A stretch of 64,000 nt of DNA, taken from positions 1 through 64,000 of the forward strand of contig JAVJVX010000007.1 of NCBI GenBank assembly GCA_040220875.1, in the 5' to 3' direction. The notes beneath the pieces were generated by a model. That model saw only the letters and a list, made by a program, of their open reading frames with translations, had not been told where the DNA came from and did not search any database. Shown here in pieces: positions 1 to 9,593 of the stretch; position 1 is the first letter of the stretch, and the number at the start of each line of letters is the position of its first letter. The translations under genes were made by a program, and so were the position numbers. This DNA is from Alphaproteobacteria bacterium (GTDB lineage Bacteria > Pseudomonadota > Alphaproteobacteria > JAVJVX01).

Positions 1-141
1 GAGATGGTGATGCCCGGGGACAACATCCAGATGGAGATCCAGCTGATTGCGCCGATCGCCATGGATGAAGGGCTGCGCTTCGCCATCCGCGAGGGTGGAC
101 GCACCGTCGGCGCAGGTGTCGTCGCTAAAATTATCGAGTAG
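1..141 (+). CDS. tuf: Elongation factor Tu, C-terminal end (partial)
   Basis: The first 46 codons and a TAG stop give the end of EF-Tu domain III, including the ending [14 protein letters not shown] and the MPGDN turn. EF-Tu is the GTPase that delivers aminoacyl-tRNA to the ribosomal A site. The start lies outside the window. It sits 54 nt before rpsJ, the usual str-to-S10 junction, so at least part of the S10 operon may be transcribed from promoters upstream of the window. Confidence 0.97.
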   Translation, partial: EMVMPGDNIQMEIQLIAPIAMDEGLRFAIREGGRTVGAGVVAKIIE

Positions 142-195
142 TTCTGAAGATTACGGGGTACGGCAGCGTTTCGCCGCGGAAAACGGAAGCAAACA

Positions 196-504
196 ATGGA
201 TAACCAGAATATCCGCATTCGGTTGAAGGCGTTCGATCATCGGGTGCTTGACCAATCTGCGACGGAGATCGTCTCGACGGCCAAGCGGACCGGTGCTCAG
301 GTGCGCGGACCCATTCCGTTGCCGACCCGGATCGAGAAATTTACAGTGCTGCGCTCGCCCCATATCGACAAGAAGTCGCGGGAACAGTTTGAAATCCGGA
401 CCCATAAGCGCCTTCTCGACATTATTGACCCGACGCCGCAGACAGTGGACGCGCTGATGAAGCTCGACCTTGCTTCCGGTGTCGACGTCGAAATCAAACT
501 GTAG
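196..504 (+). CDS. rpsJ: 30S ribosomal protein S10
   Basis: At 102 residues this is the normal S10 length. It opens with [16 protein letters not shown], and the loop region [19 protein letters not shown] is typical. S10 binds the 3' domain of 16S rRNA in the head of the small subunit and also partners NusB in antitermination. It is the first gene of the S10 cluster, with only 6 nt before rplC. The 54-nt gap after tuf shows no terminator-like hairpin. Confidence 0.98.
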   Translation: MDNQNIRIRLKAFDHRVLDQSATEIVSTAKRTGAQVRGPIPLPTRIEKFTVLRSPHIDKKSREQFEIRTHKRLLDIIDPTPQTVDALMKLDLASGVDVEIKL

Positions 505-510
505 GACGGA

Positions 511-1248
511 ATGATGCGAACCGGTTTGATCGCCAAAAAACTGGGCATGTCGCGAGTGTTTCTCGCCACCGGCCAGCATGTCCCCGTGACTGTCCTGCAG
601 CTCGAGGATTGTCAGGTGGTGGCCGTCAGAACCGCGGACAAGGACGGCTACGACGCCGTGCAGCTCGGTGTCGGGACGGCGAAAGTCAAGAACGTCAGCA
701 AGCCCATGCGGGGCCATTTCGCCAAGGCGAATGTGGCGCCCAAGCGGAAACTGGTGGAGTTCCGGATCGAGGATGAGACCCGCCTCAACGTCGGGGACGA
801 GTTGCTGGCGAGCCACTTCGTGGCCGGCCAGCGGGTCGACGTTTCAGGCACCAGTATCGGTAAAGGGTTCTCGGGCGCGATGAAGCGGCATAATTTTGCC
901 GGCCTCGAAGCGACCCACGGCGTATCCGTCTCCCACCGTTCGCACGGATCGACGGGTAACAGCCAGGATCCGGGCAAGGTGTTCAAGGGCAAGAAAATGG
1001 CCGGCCAGTACGGCAATGTTCGGCGCACGGTCCAGAATCTCGAGGTTGTGTCCACCGACGATGCCCGCGGTCTGATTTTGGTGAAGGGCGCCGTGCCGGG
1101 CAGCAAGGGTGGTTACGTGCTGATCCGCGACGCGCTCAAGCGTGCGCGGCCGGATGATGCGCCGATGCCGGCCGCCACGCGCGGTGGCAAGGCACCAGCG
1201 GTAAAAGAAGAGAGCGGCGAGGCGGCCGCCAGTGAACAGAAGGATTGA
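511..1248 (+). CDS. rplC: 50S ribosomal protein L3
   Basis: L3 is a primary 23S rRNA binding protein near the peptidyl-transferase centre. The start [14 protein letters not shown] and the central segment around [28 protein letters not shown] are diagnostic. The protein is 245 residues, longer than enterobacterial L3 because of an acidic, Ala- and Lys-rich tail after about residue 210. Two Met codons stand side by side (511 and 514). Family practice favours MRTG, so the true start may be 514. It is 6 nt from rplD. Confidence 0.97.
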   Translation: MMRTGLIAKKLGMSRVFLATGQHVPVTVLQLEDCQVVAVRTADKDGYDAVQLGVGTAKVKNVSKPMRGHFAKANVAPKRKLVEFRIEDETRLNVGDELLASHFVAGQRVDVSGTSIGKGFSGAMKRHNFAGLEATHGVSVSHRSHGSTGNSQDPGKVFKGKKMAGQYGNVRRTVQNLEVVSTDDARGLILVKGAVPGSKGGYVLIRDALKRARPDDAPMPAATRGGKAPAVKEESGEAAASEQKD

Positions 1249-1254
1249 TGCGCC

Positions 1255-1875
1255 ATGAAGTGCGCCGTGAAAACGATCGATAACAAGGCGGCCGGCGATA
1301 TCGAGCTTGCGGACGAAGTCTTCGGTCTGCCGGCCCGGCCCGACATCCTTGCGCGCGTGGTGCGCTGGCAGTTGGCCAAGCGGCGTGCCGGAACCCACAA
1401 GACCAAGGGTCGCAAGGAGGTTGCCGGTACCGGTTCCAAGGCCTACAGACAAAAGGGCACCGGCCGGGCACGTCGCGGTAATCTCAAGACGAACATCATG
1501 CGCGGCGGCGGCACGGTATTCGGCCCGGTGGTGCGCGACCACGGGTTCGACCTGCCGAAGAAAGTGCGGCGTCTGGGGTTGAAGGCGGCTCTTTCCGCCA
1601 AGCTCGCCGATGGCAAGCTGATCATCATCGACACGCTCAGGATAAAGACGCCGAAGACGGCTGAACTGGCGAAAAGCCTTGGCAAGCTGGGCGCGACCTC
1701 GGCGCTGATGATTGATGGCGAGGCGCTGGACGAGGGCTTCGAGCGGGCGGCGGCCAACCTCAAGCACATCAACCTGCTGCCGGCCCAGGGCGCAAACGTC
1801 TACGATATTTTGCGCTGCGACATGCTGGTGCTGAGCAAGGACGCGGTGGAACGGCTGGAGGCCCGGTTGAAATGA
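1255..1875 (+). CDS. rplD: 50S ribosomal protein L4
   Basis: L4 lines the polypeptide exit tunnel; in enterobacteria it also represses its own operon. The 206-residue product contains the basic loop [19 protein letters not shown] (about residues 59-77), which is the tunnel extension, and a C-terminal Rossmann-like half. Its stop overlaps the rplW start as ATGA, which suggests translational coupling. No S10-type leader attenuator could be recognised in the 54 nt upstream of rpsJ. Confidence 0.97.
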   Translation: MKCAVKTIDNKAAGDIELADEVFGLPARPDILARVVRWQLAKRRAGTHKTKGRKEVAGTGSKAYRQKGTGRARRGNLKTNIMRGGGTVFGPVVRDHGFDLPKKVRRLGLKAALSAKLADGKLIIIDTLRIKTPKTAELAKSLGKLGATSALMIDGEALDEGFERAAANLKHINLLPAQGANVYDILRCDMLVLSKDAVERLEARLK

Positions 1876-2195
1876 ACGCGCGACTGAAAAAACCGGTCCG
1901 GATCAGCGAAGGGCGGATGATGGAAATCGTGCGCAGCCCGCTGATCACGGAGAAAACCTCGCTGATGTCGGAACACAACCATGTTGCCTTCCGCGTGCCG
2001 CTGGATGCGACCAAGGGCGAGATCAAGGCGGCGGTGGAAACCCTGTTCAAGGTCAAGGTGGATGGTGTGAACACCATTCGGTCCAAGGGAAAGCGCAAGG
2101 TTTTTCGGGGTGAGCGCGGGCGCCGCCCCGATTGGAAAAAGGCAATGGTACGGCTCGCCGAAGGCGAGAGCATCGACGTGACGACGGGTCTCTAG
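1872..2195 (+). CDS. rplW: 50S ribosomal protein L23
   Basis: L23 sits at the tunnel exit and docks trigger factor and SRP. The core begins at [15 protein letters not shown], and the motif [16 protein letters not shown] follows the usual pattern. The start at 1872 overlaps the rplD stop by 4 nt and gives 107 residues with a 15-residue basic N-terminal extension. A start at 1917 or 1920 would give the more standard length of about 92. The ATGA coupling favours 1872, but this is not certain. Confidence 0.95.
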   Translation: MNARLKKPVRISEGRMMEIVRSPLITEKTSLMSEHNHVAFRVPLDATKGEIKAAVETLFKVKVDGVNTIRSKGKRKVFRGERGRRPDWKKAMVRLAEGESIDVTTGL

Positions 2196-2197
2196 GC

Positions 2198-3025
2198 ATG
2201 GCACTGAAACAGTATAAGCCCACAACCCCCGGACAGCGCGGCCTGGTTCTTGTGAACCGCGCGGGCCTCTGGAAGGGTAAGCCGGTCAAGGCGTTGACCC
2301 AGGGCAGTCCGAAATCGGGCGGGCGCAACAATAACGGCCATATGACCGCGCGCCATCGCGGCGGCGGGCATAAGCGCAGCTATCGCTTGATCGATTTCAA
2401 GCGCGCCAAACGCGACATGCCGGGTGTGGTGGAGCGGATCGAATACGATCCCAACCGCTCGGCCCATATCGCTCTCGTCAAGTATGAAGACGGCGAGCTC
2501 GCCTATATCCTGGCGCCGCAGCGCCTGGCCGCCGGCGATCAAGTGGTGGCGGCCGAGCGGGCGGATATCAAGCCGGGCAACGCCATGCCGATGCGAAACA
2601 TGCCGGTCGGGACCATCGTGCATAACGTTGAAATGAAGCCGGGCGCTGGCGGCAAGCTGGCCCGGTCGGCTGGAGCCTACGCGCAGCTGATCGGACGGGA
2701 TGGCGGTTACGCCCAGCTTCGTCTGGGTTCGGGCGAGGTCCGCATGGTGCGCCAGGAATGCGTGGCGACCGTGGGGGCCGTCAGCAACGCCGATCACCAG
2801 AACCAGAAATTCGCCAAGGCCGGGCGCTCGCGGTGGAAAGGCAAGCGTCCCCACGTGCGTGGCGTCGCCATGAACCCGGTGGATCATCCCCATGGTGGCG
2901 GCGAAGGCCGGACATCGGGTGGCCGGCACCCCGTGAGTCCGTGGGGTGTGCAGACCAAGGGCAAGAAGACGCGTCGGAACAAGTCGTCGGATCGACTGAT
3001 CATCCGACGCCAGAAGAAGAAATAG
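2198..3025 (+). CDS. rplB: 50S ribosomal protein L2
   Basis: L2 is needed for subunit association and peptidyl-transferase activity. The product is 275 residues. It starts [15 protein letters not shown] and carries the highly conserved C-terminal segment [20 protein letters not shown] with the essential histidine. The start at 2198 lies 2 nt after rplW. An upstream in-frame extension to 2132 would run inside rplW and is rejected. Confidence 0.98.
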   Translation: MALKQYKPTTPGQRGLVLVNRAGLWKGKPVKALTQGSPKSGGRNNNGHMTARHRGGGHKRSYRLIDFKRAKRDMPGVVERIEYDPNRSAHIALVKYEDGELAYILAPQRLAAGDQVVAAERADIKPGNAMPMRNMPVGTIVHNVEMKPGAGGKLARSAGAYAQLIGRDGGYAQLRLGSGEVRMVRQECVATVGAVSNADHQNQKFAKAGRSRWKGKRPHVRGVAMNPVDHPHGGGEGRTSGGRHPVSPWGVQTKGKKTRRNKSSDRLIIRRQKKK

Positions 3026-3034
3026 AGGTTCGCT

Positions 3035-3313
3035 GTGGCACGCTCTGTTTGGAAAGGTCCCTTCGTCGACGGGTACCTGCTGAAAAAGGTCGATAAGGCA
3101 CGCGAGTCGGGCCGAAACGACGTCATTCGTATCTGGTCCCGCCGGTCAACCATCCTGCCGCAGTTCGTGGGCCTGACTTTTGGCGTCTACAACGGCAACA
3201 AGCATATTCCGGTCCTCGTGACCGAAAACATGGTGGGGCACAAATTCGGCGAATTTTCGCCGACCCGGACCTATGTCGGCCACGCGGCCGACAAGAAGGC
3301 GAAACGAGGCTAG
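3035..3313 (+). CDS. rpsS: 30S ribosomal protein S19
   Basis: S19 forms a complex with S13 in the 30S head. The 92-residue product reads [17 protein letters not shown] at the start and has [20 protein letters not shown] near the end. The start is GTG at 3035, preceded by GAGG. It is spaced 9 nt from rplB and 2 nt from rplV, as expected in the S10 operon. Confidence 0.98.
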   Translation: MARSVWKGPFVDGYLLKKVDKARESGRNDVIRIWSRRSTILPQFVGLTFGVYNGNKHIPVLVTENMVGHKFGEFSPTRTYVGHAADKKAKRG

Positions 3314-3315
3314 TC

Positions 3316-3696
3316 ATGGGTAAACCGTCCCATCCGCGCCGCCTCAAGGATAATGAGGCAATGGCCATGATCCGCCGGCTTCGGGTGAGCCCGCGGAAAC
3401 TGAACCTGCTGGCCGGCCAGATCCGCGGCAAAAAGGTCGAGCGGGCTTTGGCTGAGTTGGAATTCTCGCGCCGGCGCATCGCCAGCGACGTACGCAAATG
3501 CCTGCAATCGGCAGTTGCGAATGCGGAGAACAACCACCAGCTGGACGTGGACCGGCTGTACGTATCCGAAGCCTGGGTCGGCAAGTCGCTGGTGATGCGC
3601 CGGTTCCGGCCGCGCGCGCGCGGCCGCGCGTCGAAGATCATGAAGCCGTTCAGCAACCTCACGGTTGTCGTGCGCGAAGCTGAGGAGAGTGCCTGA
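3316..3696 (+). CDS. rplV: 50S ribosomal protein L22
   Basis: L22 binds all six 23S rRNA domains and lines the exit tunnel with L4. The 126-residue product has the typical segment [23 protein letters not shown] and the beta-hairpin end [22 protein letters not shown]. The hairpin tip carries ARGRA. Its TGA stop shares one base with the rpsC start (TGATG), which is consistent with coupled translation. Confidence 0.97.
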   Translation: MGKPSHPRRLKDNEAMAMIRRLRVSPRKLNLLAGQIRGKKVERALAELEFSRRRIASDVRKCLQSAVANAENNHQLDVDRLYVSEAWVGKSLVMRRFRPRARGRASKIMKPFSNLTVVVREAEESA

Positions 3697-4400
3697 TGGG
3701 CCAAAAGGTAAACCCGATCGGGCTCCGGCTCGGCATCAACCGCACCTGGGATTCCCGCTGGTATGCGGAAAAGAACTACGCGGATCTGCTGCACGAGGAT
3801 CTTCGCATGCGCCGTGACCTGGAAAAGCGCCTGGATCAGGCCGGGGTCAGCCGCATCGTGATCGAACGCCCGGCCAAGCGGGCCCGGGTCACGATCCACA
3901 CCGCCCGTCCCGGCGTCGTGATCGGCAAGAAGGGCGCCGATATCGAGAAGCTCCGCGGGGATCTCGGCAAAATGACCAACGGCGATGTCAGCCTGAACAT
4001 CGTCGAGGTGCGCAAGCCCGAACTCGAGGCCGCGCTCGTGGCGCAGAACATCGCGCAGCAGCTCGAACGGCGTGTTGCCTTTCGCCGGGCCATGAAGCGG
4101 GCGGTGCAGTCCGCCATCCGGTTGGGGGCCGACGGGATCAGAATCAACTGCTCCGGTCGCCTGGGTGGGGCCGAGATCGCGCGCATGGAATGGTATCGCG
4201 AAGGACGCGTGCCGCTGCATACGCTGCGGGCAGACGTCGATTATGGCGTGGCCACCGCCAAGACCACCTACGGCACTTGCGGGGTCAAGGTATGGATCTT
4301 CCGGGGCGAAATCCTGGAACACGACCCCATGGCACAGGATCGCCGGGCGGCCAAGGGGGCCGAACGGACGGGCCGGCCCGGCGGGGGCGGCCGGCCGTAG
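3696..4400 (+). CDS. rpsC: 30S ribosomal protein S3
   Basis: S3 lies at the mRNA entry channel. The 234-residue product starts [13 protein letters not shown], has a type II KH domain with the GxxG loop in [13 protein letters not shown] (about residues 70-82), and a C-terminal domain with [13 protein letters not shown]. The tail is rich in Gly and Arg (GRPGGGGRP). An 87-nt gap before rplP is the largest inside the S10 cluster; no promoter was recognised there. Confidence 0.98.
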   Translation: MGQKVNPIGLRLGINRTWDSRWYAEKNYADLLHEDLRMRRDLEKRLDQAGVSRIVIERPAKRARVTIHTARPGVVIGKKGADIEKLRGDLGKMTNGDVSLNIVEVRKPELEAALVAQNIAQQLERRVAFRRAMKRAVQSAIRLGADGIRINCSGRLGGAEIARMEWYREGRVPLHTLRADVDYGVATAKTTYGTCGVKVWIFRGEILEHDPMAQDRRAAKGAERTGRPGGGGRP

Positions 4401-4487
4401 TCCCGAGCCAGCCGGCAAGATCTAGCTTGGAGACGGCACCGACCCGAGACCGGCATCCGGTCAGGGATCACGAATTAGGAAACAACG

Positions 4488-4907
4488 ATGTTAAGTCCGA
4501 AACGCACAAAGTACCGCAAGGCCCACAAGGGACGGATTCACGGCTTCGCCAAGGGCGGGACCGACCTGAATTTCGGCGCCTTCGGCCTGAAGGCGACGCA
4601 GCCGGGCCGGGTGACGGCGCGCCAGATCGAGGCCGCCCGGCGGGCCATGACCCGGCATATGCGCCGGACGGGGCGGGTCTGGATCCGGATTTTCCCGGAC
4701 GTGCCGGTCACGAAGAAGCCGGCGGAAGTCCGCCAGGGCAAGGGCAAGGGCTCGGTCGAGTTCTGGGCATGCCGGGTGAAGCCGGGCCGGATCATGTTCG
4801 AGATCGACGGCGTTTCACGAGCCATGGCGGAAGAGGCATTCTCGCTCGCCGCGGCCAAGCTGCCGATCTCGGCACGTTTCGTCACCCGCCTGGGCGAAGG
4901 GAACTAG
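4488..4907 (+). CDS. rplP: 50S ribosomal protein L16
   Basis: L16 organises the A-site side of the large subunit near the peptidyl-transferase centre. The 139-residue product begins [19 protein letters not shown] and includes [17 protein letters not shown] and the segment [17 protein letters not shown]. Length and motifs are standard. It is 3 nt from rpmC. Confidence 0.98.
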   Translation: MLSPKRTKYRKAHKGRIHGFAKGGTDLNFGAFGLKATQPGRVTARQIEAARRAMTRHMRRTGRVWIRIFPDVPVTKKPAEVRQGKGKGSVEFWACRVKPGRIMFEIDGVSRAMAEEAFSLAAAKLPISARFVTRLGEGN

Positions 4908-4910
4908 GGC

Positions 4911-5132
4911 ATGAAGATCGCGGAAGTCAGGGCAAAGTCGGTCGACGAGCTCGAGAAGCAACTGGGCGACTTGCGCAAGGAATCGCTGAACCTGCGGTTT
5001 CAGAAGGCGAGTGGGCAGTTGGAAAACACGGCACGGGCGCGCCAGGTGCGCCGCGATATCGCGCGGATCAAGACCATCTTGCACGAGCGCGCCGAGAACA
5101 GTGAGGCGGCTGCGTCCGCCGGTCGGTCCTAG
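4911..5132 (+). CDS. rpmC: 50S ribosomal protein L29
   Basis: L29 is a small helical protein next to L23 at the tunnel exit. The 73 residues contain the canonical [20 protein letters not shown] and the segment [20 protein letters not shown] short Ala/Ser-rich tail follows. The position between rplP and rpsQ is invariant in bacteria. Confidence 0.97.
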   Translation: MKIAEVRAKSVDELEKQLGDLRKESLNLRFQKASGQLENTARARQVRRDIARIKTILHERAENSEAAASAGRS

Positions 5133-5143
5133 GAGTTTAGACG

Positions 5144-5389
5144 ATGCCGAAGCGTGTCCTTCAGGGAACGGTAGTGAGTAACGGGGCCGACAAGACCGTC
5201 GTCGTACGGGTCGAGCGGCGCATCAAGCACCCGATCTACGCCAAGTTCGTGACGAAATCTAAGAAGTTTGCCGCCCACGATTCCGGGAATGCCTGCGAGG
5301 TCGGGGATACGGTCCGGATTCAGGAATGCAGGCCGATCTCGAAGCGCAAGCGTTTCGAGGTGGTCCAGAACGTAAGCCGGACGAGCTAG
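5144..5389 (+). CDS. rpsQ: 30S ribosomal protein S17
   Basis: S17 is an OB-fold primary 16S rRNA binder needed for early 30S assembly. The 81-residue product has [20 protein letters not shown] and later [20 protein letters not shown], both signature regions. It is spaced 11 nt from rpmC and 15 nt from rplN, with an AGGAG-like site before the ATG. Confidence 0.97.
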   Translation: MPKRVLQGTVVSNGADKTVVVRVERRIKHPIYAKFVTKSKKFAAHDSGNACEVGDTVRIQECRPISKRKRFEVVQNVSRTS

Positions 5390-5404
5390 GACTGGAATGA
5401 CGCA

Positions 5405-5773
5405 ATGATCCAGATGCAAACCAACCTGGAAGTGGCGGATAATTCGGGCGCGCGCCGTGTCCAGTGCATCAAGGTGCTTGGAGGCTCGAAGCGCAAATAC
5501 GCTTCGGTCGGCGATGTGATCGTCGTTTCCGTGAAAGACGCGATCCCCCGGGGACGCGTCAAGAAGGGCGACGTGCACCGAGCCGTGGTGGTGCGCACAG
5601 CGAGCCCCATCAAGCGGGACGACGGGTCGATCATCCGGTTTGACCGTAATGCGGCTGTGCTGATCAGCAAGCAGGGTGAGCCCATCGGGACCCGTATCTT
5701 CGGTCCGGTGGTCCGTGAGCTGCGGTCGCGCAAATATCTGAAAATCATTTCGCTTGCGCCTGAGGTTCTGTGA
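5405..5773 (+). CDS. rplN: 50S ribosomal protein L14
   Basis: L14 takes part in subunit bridges with 16S rRNA. The 122-residue product starts [19 protein letters not shown], with CIKVLGG and [17 protein letters not shown] following. It is the first gene of the classical spc segment, although here it simply continues the superoperon. The TGA stop shares a base with the rplX ATG. Confidence 0.98.
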   Translation: MIQMQTNLEVADNSGARRVQCIKVLGGSKRKYASVGDVIVVSVKDAIPRGRVKKGDVHRAVVVRTASPIKRDDGSIIRFDRNAAVLISKQGEPIGTRIFGPVVRELRSRKYLKIISLAPEVL

Positions 5774-6096
5774 TGGCCGAGAAATTCAAGATTAAGAAGG
5801 GCGACAAGGTGATTGTCCGCACCGGCCGCGACAAAGGCCGCTCCGGTGAGGTCCTGCGGGTCCTGCGCAAGGAGGACCGCGTGCTGGTGCAAGGCGTGAA
5901 TATGGTCAAACGCCACCAGGCGCCCAGCATGCAGGGCTCGGGCGGGATCATCCAGAAAGAGGCGTCGATCCACATTTCCAACGTCGCCCTGATCGACCCC
6001 AAGACCGAAAGGCCGGTTCGCGCGGGCATCAAGACGCTCGACGACGGCCGTAAGGTGCGCTTCGCCCGGGGATCGGGCGAAGTCATCGACCGCTAG
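5773..6096 (+). CDS. rplX: 50S ribosomal protein L24
   Basis: L24 initiates 50S assembly by binding the 5' end of 23S rRNA. The product is 107 residues from the ATG at 5773. The KOW motif [20 protein letters not shown] lies near residues 8-27. A GTG at 5770 in the same frame would add one residue and overlap rplN by 4 nt; the ATG is preferred. Confidence 0.97.
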   Translation: MAEKFKIKKGDKVIVRTGRDKGRSGEVLRVLRKEDRVLVQGVNMVKRHQAPSMQGSGGIIQKEASIHISNVALIDPKTERPVRAGIKTLDDGRKVRFARGSGEVIDR

Positions 6097-6107
6097 AGGA
6101 ACGAAGA

Positions 6108-6647
6108 ATGACGCGTTTGCGCGATCACTATAACGAGGTGGTGAAGCCGAGCCTGGTTGAGAAGTTCGGCTACAAGAACCCCATGGAAGTCCCCCGGCTC
6201 GACAAGATCGTCCTGAATATGGGCGTCGGCGAGGCGGCACAGGACAGCAAGAAGCTCGACAGCGCCGTGGAAGAACTGACCCTGATCGCAGGGCAGAAAG
6301 CGGTCATCACGCGTGCCCGCAAGTCCGAGGCGGTTTTCAAGGTCCGCGAGGGCATGGGGCTGGGCTGTAAGGTAACGCTTCGCGCGGCACGCATGTATGA
6401 GTTCCTCGACCGGCTGGTCAACATCGCGCTGCCGCGGGTGCGTGACTTCCGTGGGCTGTCGCCGAAGAGTTTTGATGGCCGGGGGAACTACGCGCTCGGC
6501 GTCCGCGAACAGATCGTGTTCCCGGAAATCAATTACGACAGAGTCCAGGACATTCGTGGTCTGGACGTCATCCTGTGCACCACCGCCCAGACGAATGAAG
6601 AGGCACGCGCCCTTCTGGACGGGTTCAACTTTCCCTTTCGCGCCTAA
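6108..6647 (+). CDS. rplE: 50S ribosomal protein L5
   Basis: L5 binds 5S rRNA and contacts the P-site tRNA. The 179 residues show [15 protein letters not shown], then [20 protein letters not shown] and the end FNFPFRA. Length and motifs are standard for bacteria. It is 11 nt after rplX and 16 nt before rpsN. Confidence 0.98.
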   Translation: MTRLRDHYNEVVKPSLVEKFGYKNPMEVPRLDKIVLNMGVGEAAQDSKKLDSAVEELTLIAGQKAVITRARKSEAVFKVREGMGLGCKVTLRAARMYEFLDRLVNIALPRVRDFRGLSPKSFDGRGNYALGVREQIVFPEINYDRVQDIRGLDVILCTTAQTNEEARALLDGFNFPFRA

Positions 6648-6663
6648 TTGAGACGGTAGAGAC

Positions 6664-6969
6664 ATGGCGAAGAAAAGCGCAATCGAGAAAAACAGCCGCC
6701 GGGCCAAAATGGCAAAGAGCCAGAAGTCCAAGCGGGCGGCCCTGAAGGCCCTCGCCAGGGACAGCTCGCTGACGCCGGAAGAGCGCTTCCGCGCCCGGTT
6801 GAAGCTGGCCGAGATGCCGCGGAATGGTGCGCCCACACGGGTACGCAACCGCTGTGAGCTATCGGGTCGTCCGCGGGCTTATTACAGAAAATTCCGCATG
6901 TCGCGGATCGCACTGCGTGAGCTAGCGTCGTCCGGGCAGATCCCGGGTGTCGTGAAATCGAGCTGGTAG
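6664..6969 (+). CDS. rpsN: 30S ribosomal protein S14 (zinc-independent form)
   Basis: S14 assembles late in the 30S head. At 101 residues this is the long form without the CxxC-CxxC zinc ribbon; the only cysteine is in [11 protein letters not shown]. The end [20 protein letters not shown] is typical. This form is usual for Proteobacteria. It sits 11 nt before rpsH. Confidence 0.97.
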   Translation: MAKKSAIEKNSRRAKMAKSQKSKRAALKALARDSSLTPEERFRARLKLAEMPRNGAPTRVRNRCELSGRPRAYYRKFRMSRIALRELASSGQIPGVVKSSW

Positions 6970-6980
6970 GGGGTTTCGGA

Positions 6981-7379
6981 ATGTCTATGACTGATCCCAT
7001 CGGGGATATGCTGACCCGGATCCGCAACGGACAGCGGGTCGGACAGCGGACCGTTTCGAGCCCGTCCTCGAAGATCCGATGCAACGTGCTCGAGGTGCTG
7101 AAGCGCGAAGGCTACATCCGCGACTTTCAGGAGACCGAGATCAAGGCCGGACATCGCGAGATCACGATCGAGCTCAAGTATCACGAGGGCGCGCCCGTCA
7201 TTCGCAAGATTGCCCGCGTTTCCAAGCCAGGCCGGCGGGTCTACTCCAAGATCAGCGAGTTGCCGCGCCAGTATGACGGACTCGGGATTGCAATTCTGTC
7301 GACGCCCCGCGGCGTAATGTCGGATAACGATGCGCGCGAGGCCAATGTGGGCGGCGAAGTTATCTGCCGCGTGTTTTAG
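6981..7379 (+). CDS. rpsH: 30S ribosomal protein S8
   Basis: S8 binds the central domain of 16S rRNA and, in enterobacteria, represses the spc operon. The 132-residue product begins with [14 protein letters not shown] after two extra residues and ends [19 protein letters not shown]. No obvious S8 mRNA operator could be judged by eye around rplE. Confidence 0.98.
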   Translation: MSMTDPIGDMLTRIRNGQRVGQRTVSSPSSKIRCNVLEVLKREGYIRDFQETEIKAGHREITIELKYHEGAPVIRKIARVSKPGRRVYSKISELPRQYDGLGIAILSTPRGVMSDNDAREANVGGEVICRVF

Positions 7380-7387
7380 AGGCTGCT

Positions 7388-7921
7388 ATGTCACGTGTTG
7401 GAAAAAACCCTGTCGCCGTGCCGGATGGCGTGACCGTCGAGATCAGCGAGAAATCGCTGACGGCCAAAGGCAAGCTTGGTGAACTCTCGATCGATCTCGT
7501 GGATGGAGTCGTCGCGAAGATGGCTGATGGCGAGGTGACCGTGTCGCCGGCCAACGATTCCGACCAGGCACGGACGATGTGGGGGACCTATCGCAGCCTC
7601 GTGGCCAATGTGGTCAAGGGCGTCAGCGAAGGCTTTACCATCAACCTTGAACTGGTGGGCGTGGGCTATCGCGCTCAGGTTCAGGGCAAGAGCCTGAATC
7701 TTCAGCTCGGGTTCAGCCATGACGTGATCTTCGCGATTCCGGACGGGATCACCATCAAATGTGAGCAGCCTACCAAGGTCGCGATTTCGGGGGCCGATCG
7801 CCAGAAGGTCGGGCAGCTGGCGGCAAACATCCGCGCGTTCCGGCCACCCGAGCCCTATAAGGGCAAGGGTGTCCGCTATGAAGGCGAGTACATCCTGCGG
7901 AAGGAAGGCAAGAAGAAGTAA
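7388..7921 (+). CDS. rplF: 50S ribosomal protein L6
   Basis: L6 lies near the factor-binding site. The 177-residue product has two homologous domains. It starts [19 protein letters not shown] and ends with the signature [20 protein letters not shown]. The final TAA overlaps the rplR ATG by one base. Confidence 0.98.
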   Translation: MSRVGKNPVAVPDGVTVEISEKSLTAKGKLGELSIDLVDGVVAKMADGEVTVSPANDSDQARTMWGTYRSLVANVVKGVSEGFTINLELVGVGYRAQVQGKSLNLQLGFSHDVIFAIPDGITIKCEQPTKVAISGADRQKVGQLAANIRAFRPPEPYKGKGVRYEGEYILRKEGKKK

Positions 7922-8280
7922 TGGACGCAAAAGCACTCTTTATGCGCCGCAAGCGCCGGGCACGGGCGCAGCTGCAAAAGAAGTCCACCGGTCGGCCGCG
8001 CCTGTCGGTCTTCCGCTCGGGCCGTCACATCTATGCCCAGGTGATAGATGATACAACGGGACGGACCCTCGCGGCCGCGTCCAGCGTCGACCGCGATCTC
8101 AAGGGCAAGCTGAAGAGCGGCGCGGACGTTTCGGCGGCGAGCGAAGTCGGCAAGCTGGTAGCGGTGCGCGCCCAGAAGGCTGGCGTTGGGGCCGTGGTGT
8201 TCGACCGCGGTGGATACAAATTTCATGGCCGGGTCAAGGCTCTGGCCGACGCCGCCCGTGAGGGCGGCCTGTCCTTCTAG
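7921..8280 (+). CDS. rplR: 50S ribosomal protein L18
   Basis: L18 carries 5S rRNA into the large subunit with L5. The 119 residues include [31 protein letters not shown] and the C-terminal [20 protein letters not shown]. Standard length. The start is fixed by the 1-nt overlap with rplF and the conserved N-terminus. Confidence 0.97.
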   Translation: MDAKALFMRRKRRARAQLQKKSTGRPRLSVFRSGRHIYAQVIDDTTGRTLAAASSVDRDLKGKLKSGADVSAASEVGKLVAVRAQKAGVGAVVFDRGGYKFHGRVKALADAAREGGLSF

Positions 8281-8291
8281 AAGGGTGACGC

Positions 8292-8894
8292 ATGGCACGC
8301 GGTGAAAAAAGAGATCAGGGCCGGCGCGAAGAGAGCGAATTCGTCGAGAAGCTCGTCGGAATCAATCGCGTCGCCAAGGTTGTGAAGGGCGGCAAACGTT
8401 TCGGTTTTGCGGCACTTATGGTCGTGGGCGACGGCAAGGGCCGTGTCGGGTTTGGCTCGGGCAAGGCGCGCGAGGTGCCGGAAAGCATCCGAAAGGCGAC
8501 AGAACAGGCGAAACGCAACATGGTGCGGGTGCCGCTTCGCGAGGGACGGACGCTGCATCACGACATGCGTGGCGCCTTCGGCGCAGGCAAGGTCGTCCTG
8601 CGGGCGGCCCCGCCGGGGACCGGGATCATCGCCGGCGGCCCGATGCGCGCCGTATTCGAAGCTCTTGGCGTGCAGGACGTGGTGGCGAAATCAACCGGCA
8701 CGGCCAACCCGCACAATATGATCCGGGCGACCTTCAGCGCGCTGGAGCAGGTCCAGTCGCCCCGGGCTGTGGCGGCGCGCCGCGGCAAAAAGGTCAGCGA
8801 GATCGTGAGCCGTCGTTCGCCCCGCACCGCCTCGGCGGCGGAGGCGGCGGAGGCGGATGGCGAGGGCGATCTGGTGGAGGCGGAAAATGCCTAA
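8292..8894 (+). CDS. rpsE: 30S ribosomal protein S5
   Basis: S5 contributes to decoding fidelity at the mRNA entry site. The 200-residue product has the dsRNA-binding motif [20 protein letters not shown] and the segment [20 protein letters not shown]. An Ala/Glu-rich tail of about 25 residues is longer than in E. coli. The end overlaps rpmD by 8 nt. Confidence 0.97.
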   Translation: MARGEKRDQGRREESEFVEKLVGINRVAKVVKGGKRFGFAALMVVGDGKGRVGFGSGKAREVPESIRKATEQAKRNMVRVPLREGRTLHHDMRGAFGAGKVVLRAAPPGTGIIAGGPMRAVFEALGVQDVVAKSTGTANPHNMIRATFSALEQVQSPRAVAARRGKKVSEIVSRRSPRTASAAEAAEADGEGDLVEAENA

Positions 8895-9069
8895 AATCCG
8901 GGTCACTCAGACCGGCAGCCCGCTCGGCCGCCCCAAGGTTCAGCGCGAGACGCTGAAGGGGCTTGGTCTCAACAAGCGGGGCCGCAGCCGGGAGTTGGAG
9001 GACACGCCCGCCATCCGGGGCATGGTCCGCAAGGTCGGCCATCTTGTCGAAGTTGAAGAGATTAAATAG
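8887..9069 (+). CDS. rpmD: 50S ribosomal protein L30
   Basis: A 60-residue protein starting [15 protein letters not shown] with [21 protein letters not shown] inside, the full bacterial L30. The ATG at 8887 lies inside the end of rpsE (8-nt overlap). A longer in-frame reading from 8857 would only add rpsE-overlapping residues. It precedes rplO by 29 nt. Confidence 0.96.
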   Translation: MPKIRVTQTGSPLGRPKVQRETLKGLGLNKRGRSRELEDTPAIRGMVRKVGHLVEVEEIK

Positions 9070-9098
9070 GGCGGTTTCGCCGCCGAAGGGCAAAGACG

Positions 9099-9593
9099 AT
9101 GAAACTCAATCAGATCCGCGATAATGCCGGGGCCACGCACGCCCGCAAACGGGTCGGCCGCGGAATCGGCTCCGGCCTGGGCAAGACATCGGGCAAGGGC
9201 CACAAGGGCCAGAAGGCCCGCTCGGGCGTCGCCATCAAGGGATTTGAGGGCGGCCAGATGCCCATTCACCGCCGCGTGCCCAAGCGGGGGTTCAACAATG
9301 TGTTCGCGAAATCCTACCAGATCGTCAATCTGGCCCAGCTCCAGGCGGCGGTCGAAGCGGGCCGGATCAAGGACGGCGAGACGGTGACCGCCAAATCACT
9401 TGCCGAAGCGGGCCTGATCCGGCGCACCAAGGACGGGATACGCGTGCTTGGCCGGGGCGAAATCAAGGCGAAGCTACAGATCGAGGCGGCCGGCGCCTCG
9501 AAATCAGCCATCGCGGCCATCGAAAAGGCAGGCGGCACCATAACCGTGCTGGCTCCCGCTCCGGTGGCCGACACTTCCAGTGAGAGTGCTTAA
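9099..9593 (+). CDS. rplO: 50S ribosomal protein L15
   Basis: L15 joins late in 50S assembly. The 164-residue product has the Gly-rich basic start [20 protein letters not shown] and later [19 protein letters not shown]. The Ala-rich tail after about residue 145 is mildly extended. The TAA stop shares a base with the secY ATG. Confidence 0.97.
   Translation: MKLNQIRDNAGATHARKRVGRGIGSGLGKTSGKGHKGQKARSGVAIKGFEGGQMPIHRRVPKRGFNNVFAKSYQIVNLAQLQAAVEAGRIKDGETVTAKSLAEAGLIRRTKDGIRVLGRGEIKAKLQIEAAGASKSAIAAIEKAGGTITVLAPAPVADTSSESA

Noticed and set aside
3123-4418. Long reverse-strand open frame of 431 codons across rpsS, rplV and rpsC
   Set aside because: It is a mirror of strongly conserved ribosomal genes in GC-rich DNA, with no recognisable motif.
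4190-5104. Forward open frame of 304 codons overlapping rpsC, rplP and rpmC
   Set aside because: It lies out of frame with three conserved ribosomal genes and has low-complexity composition.
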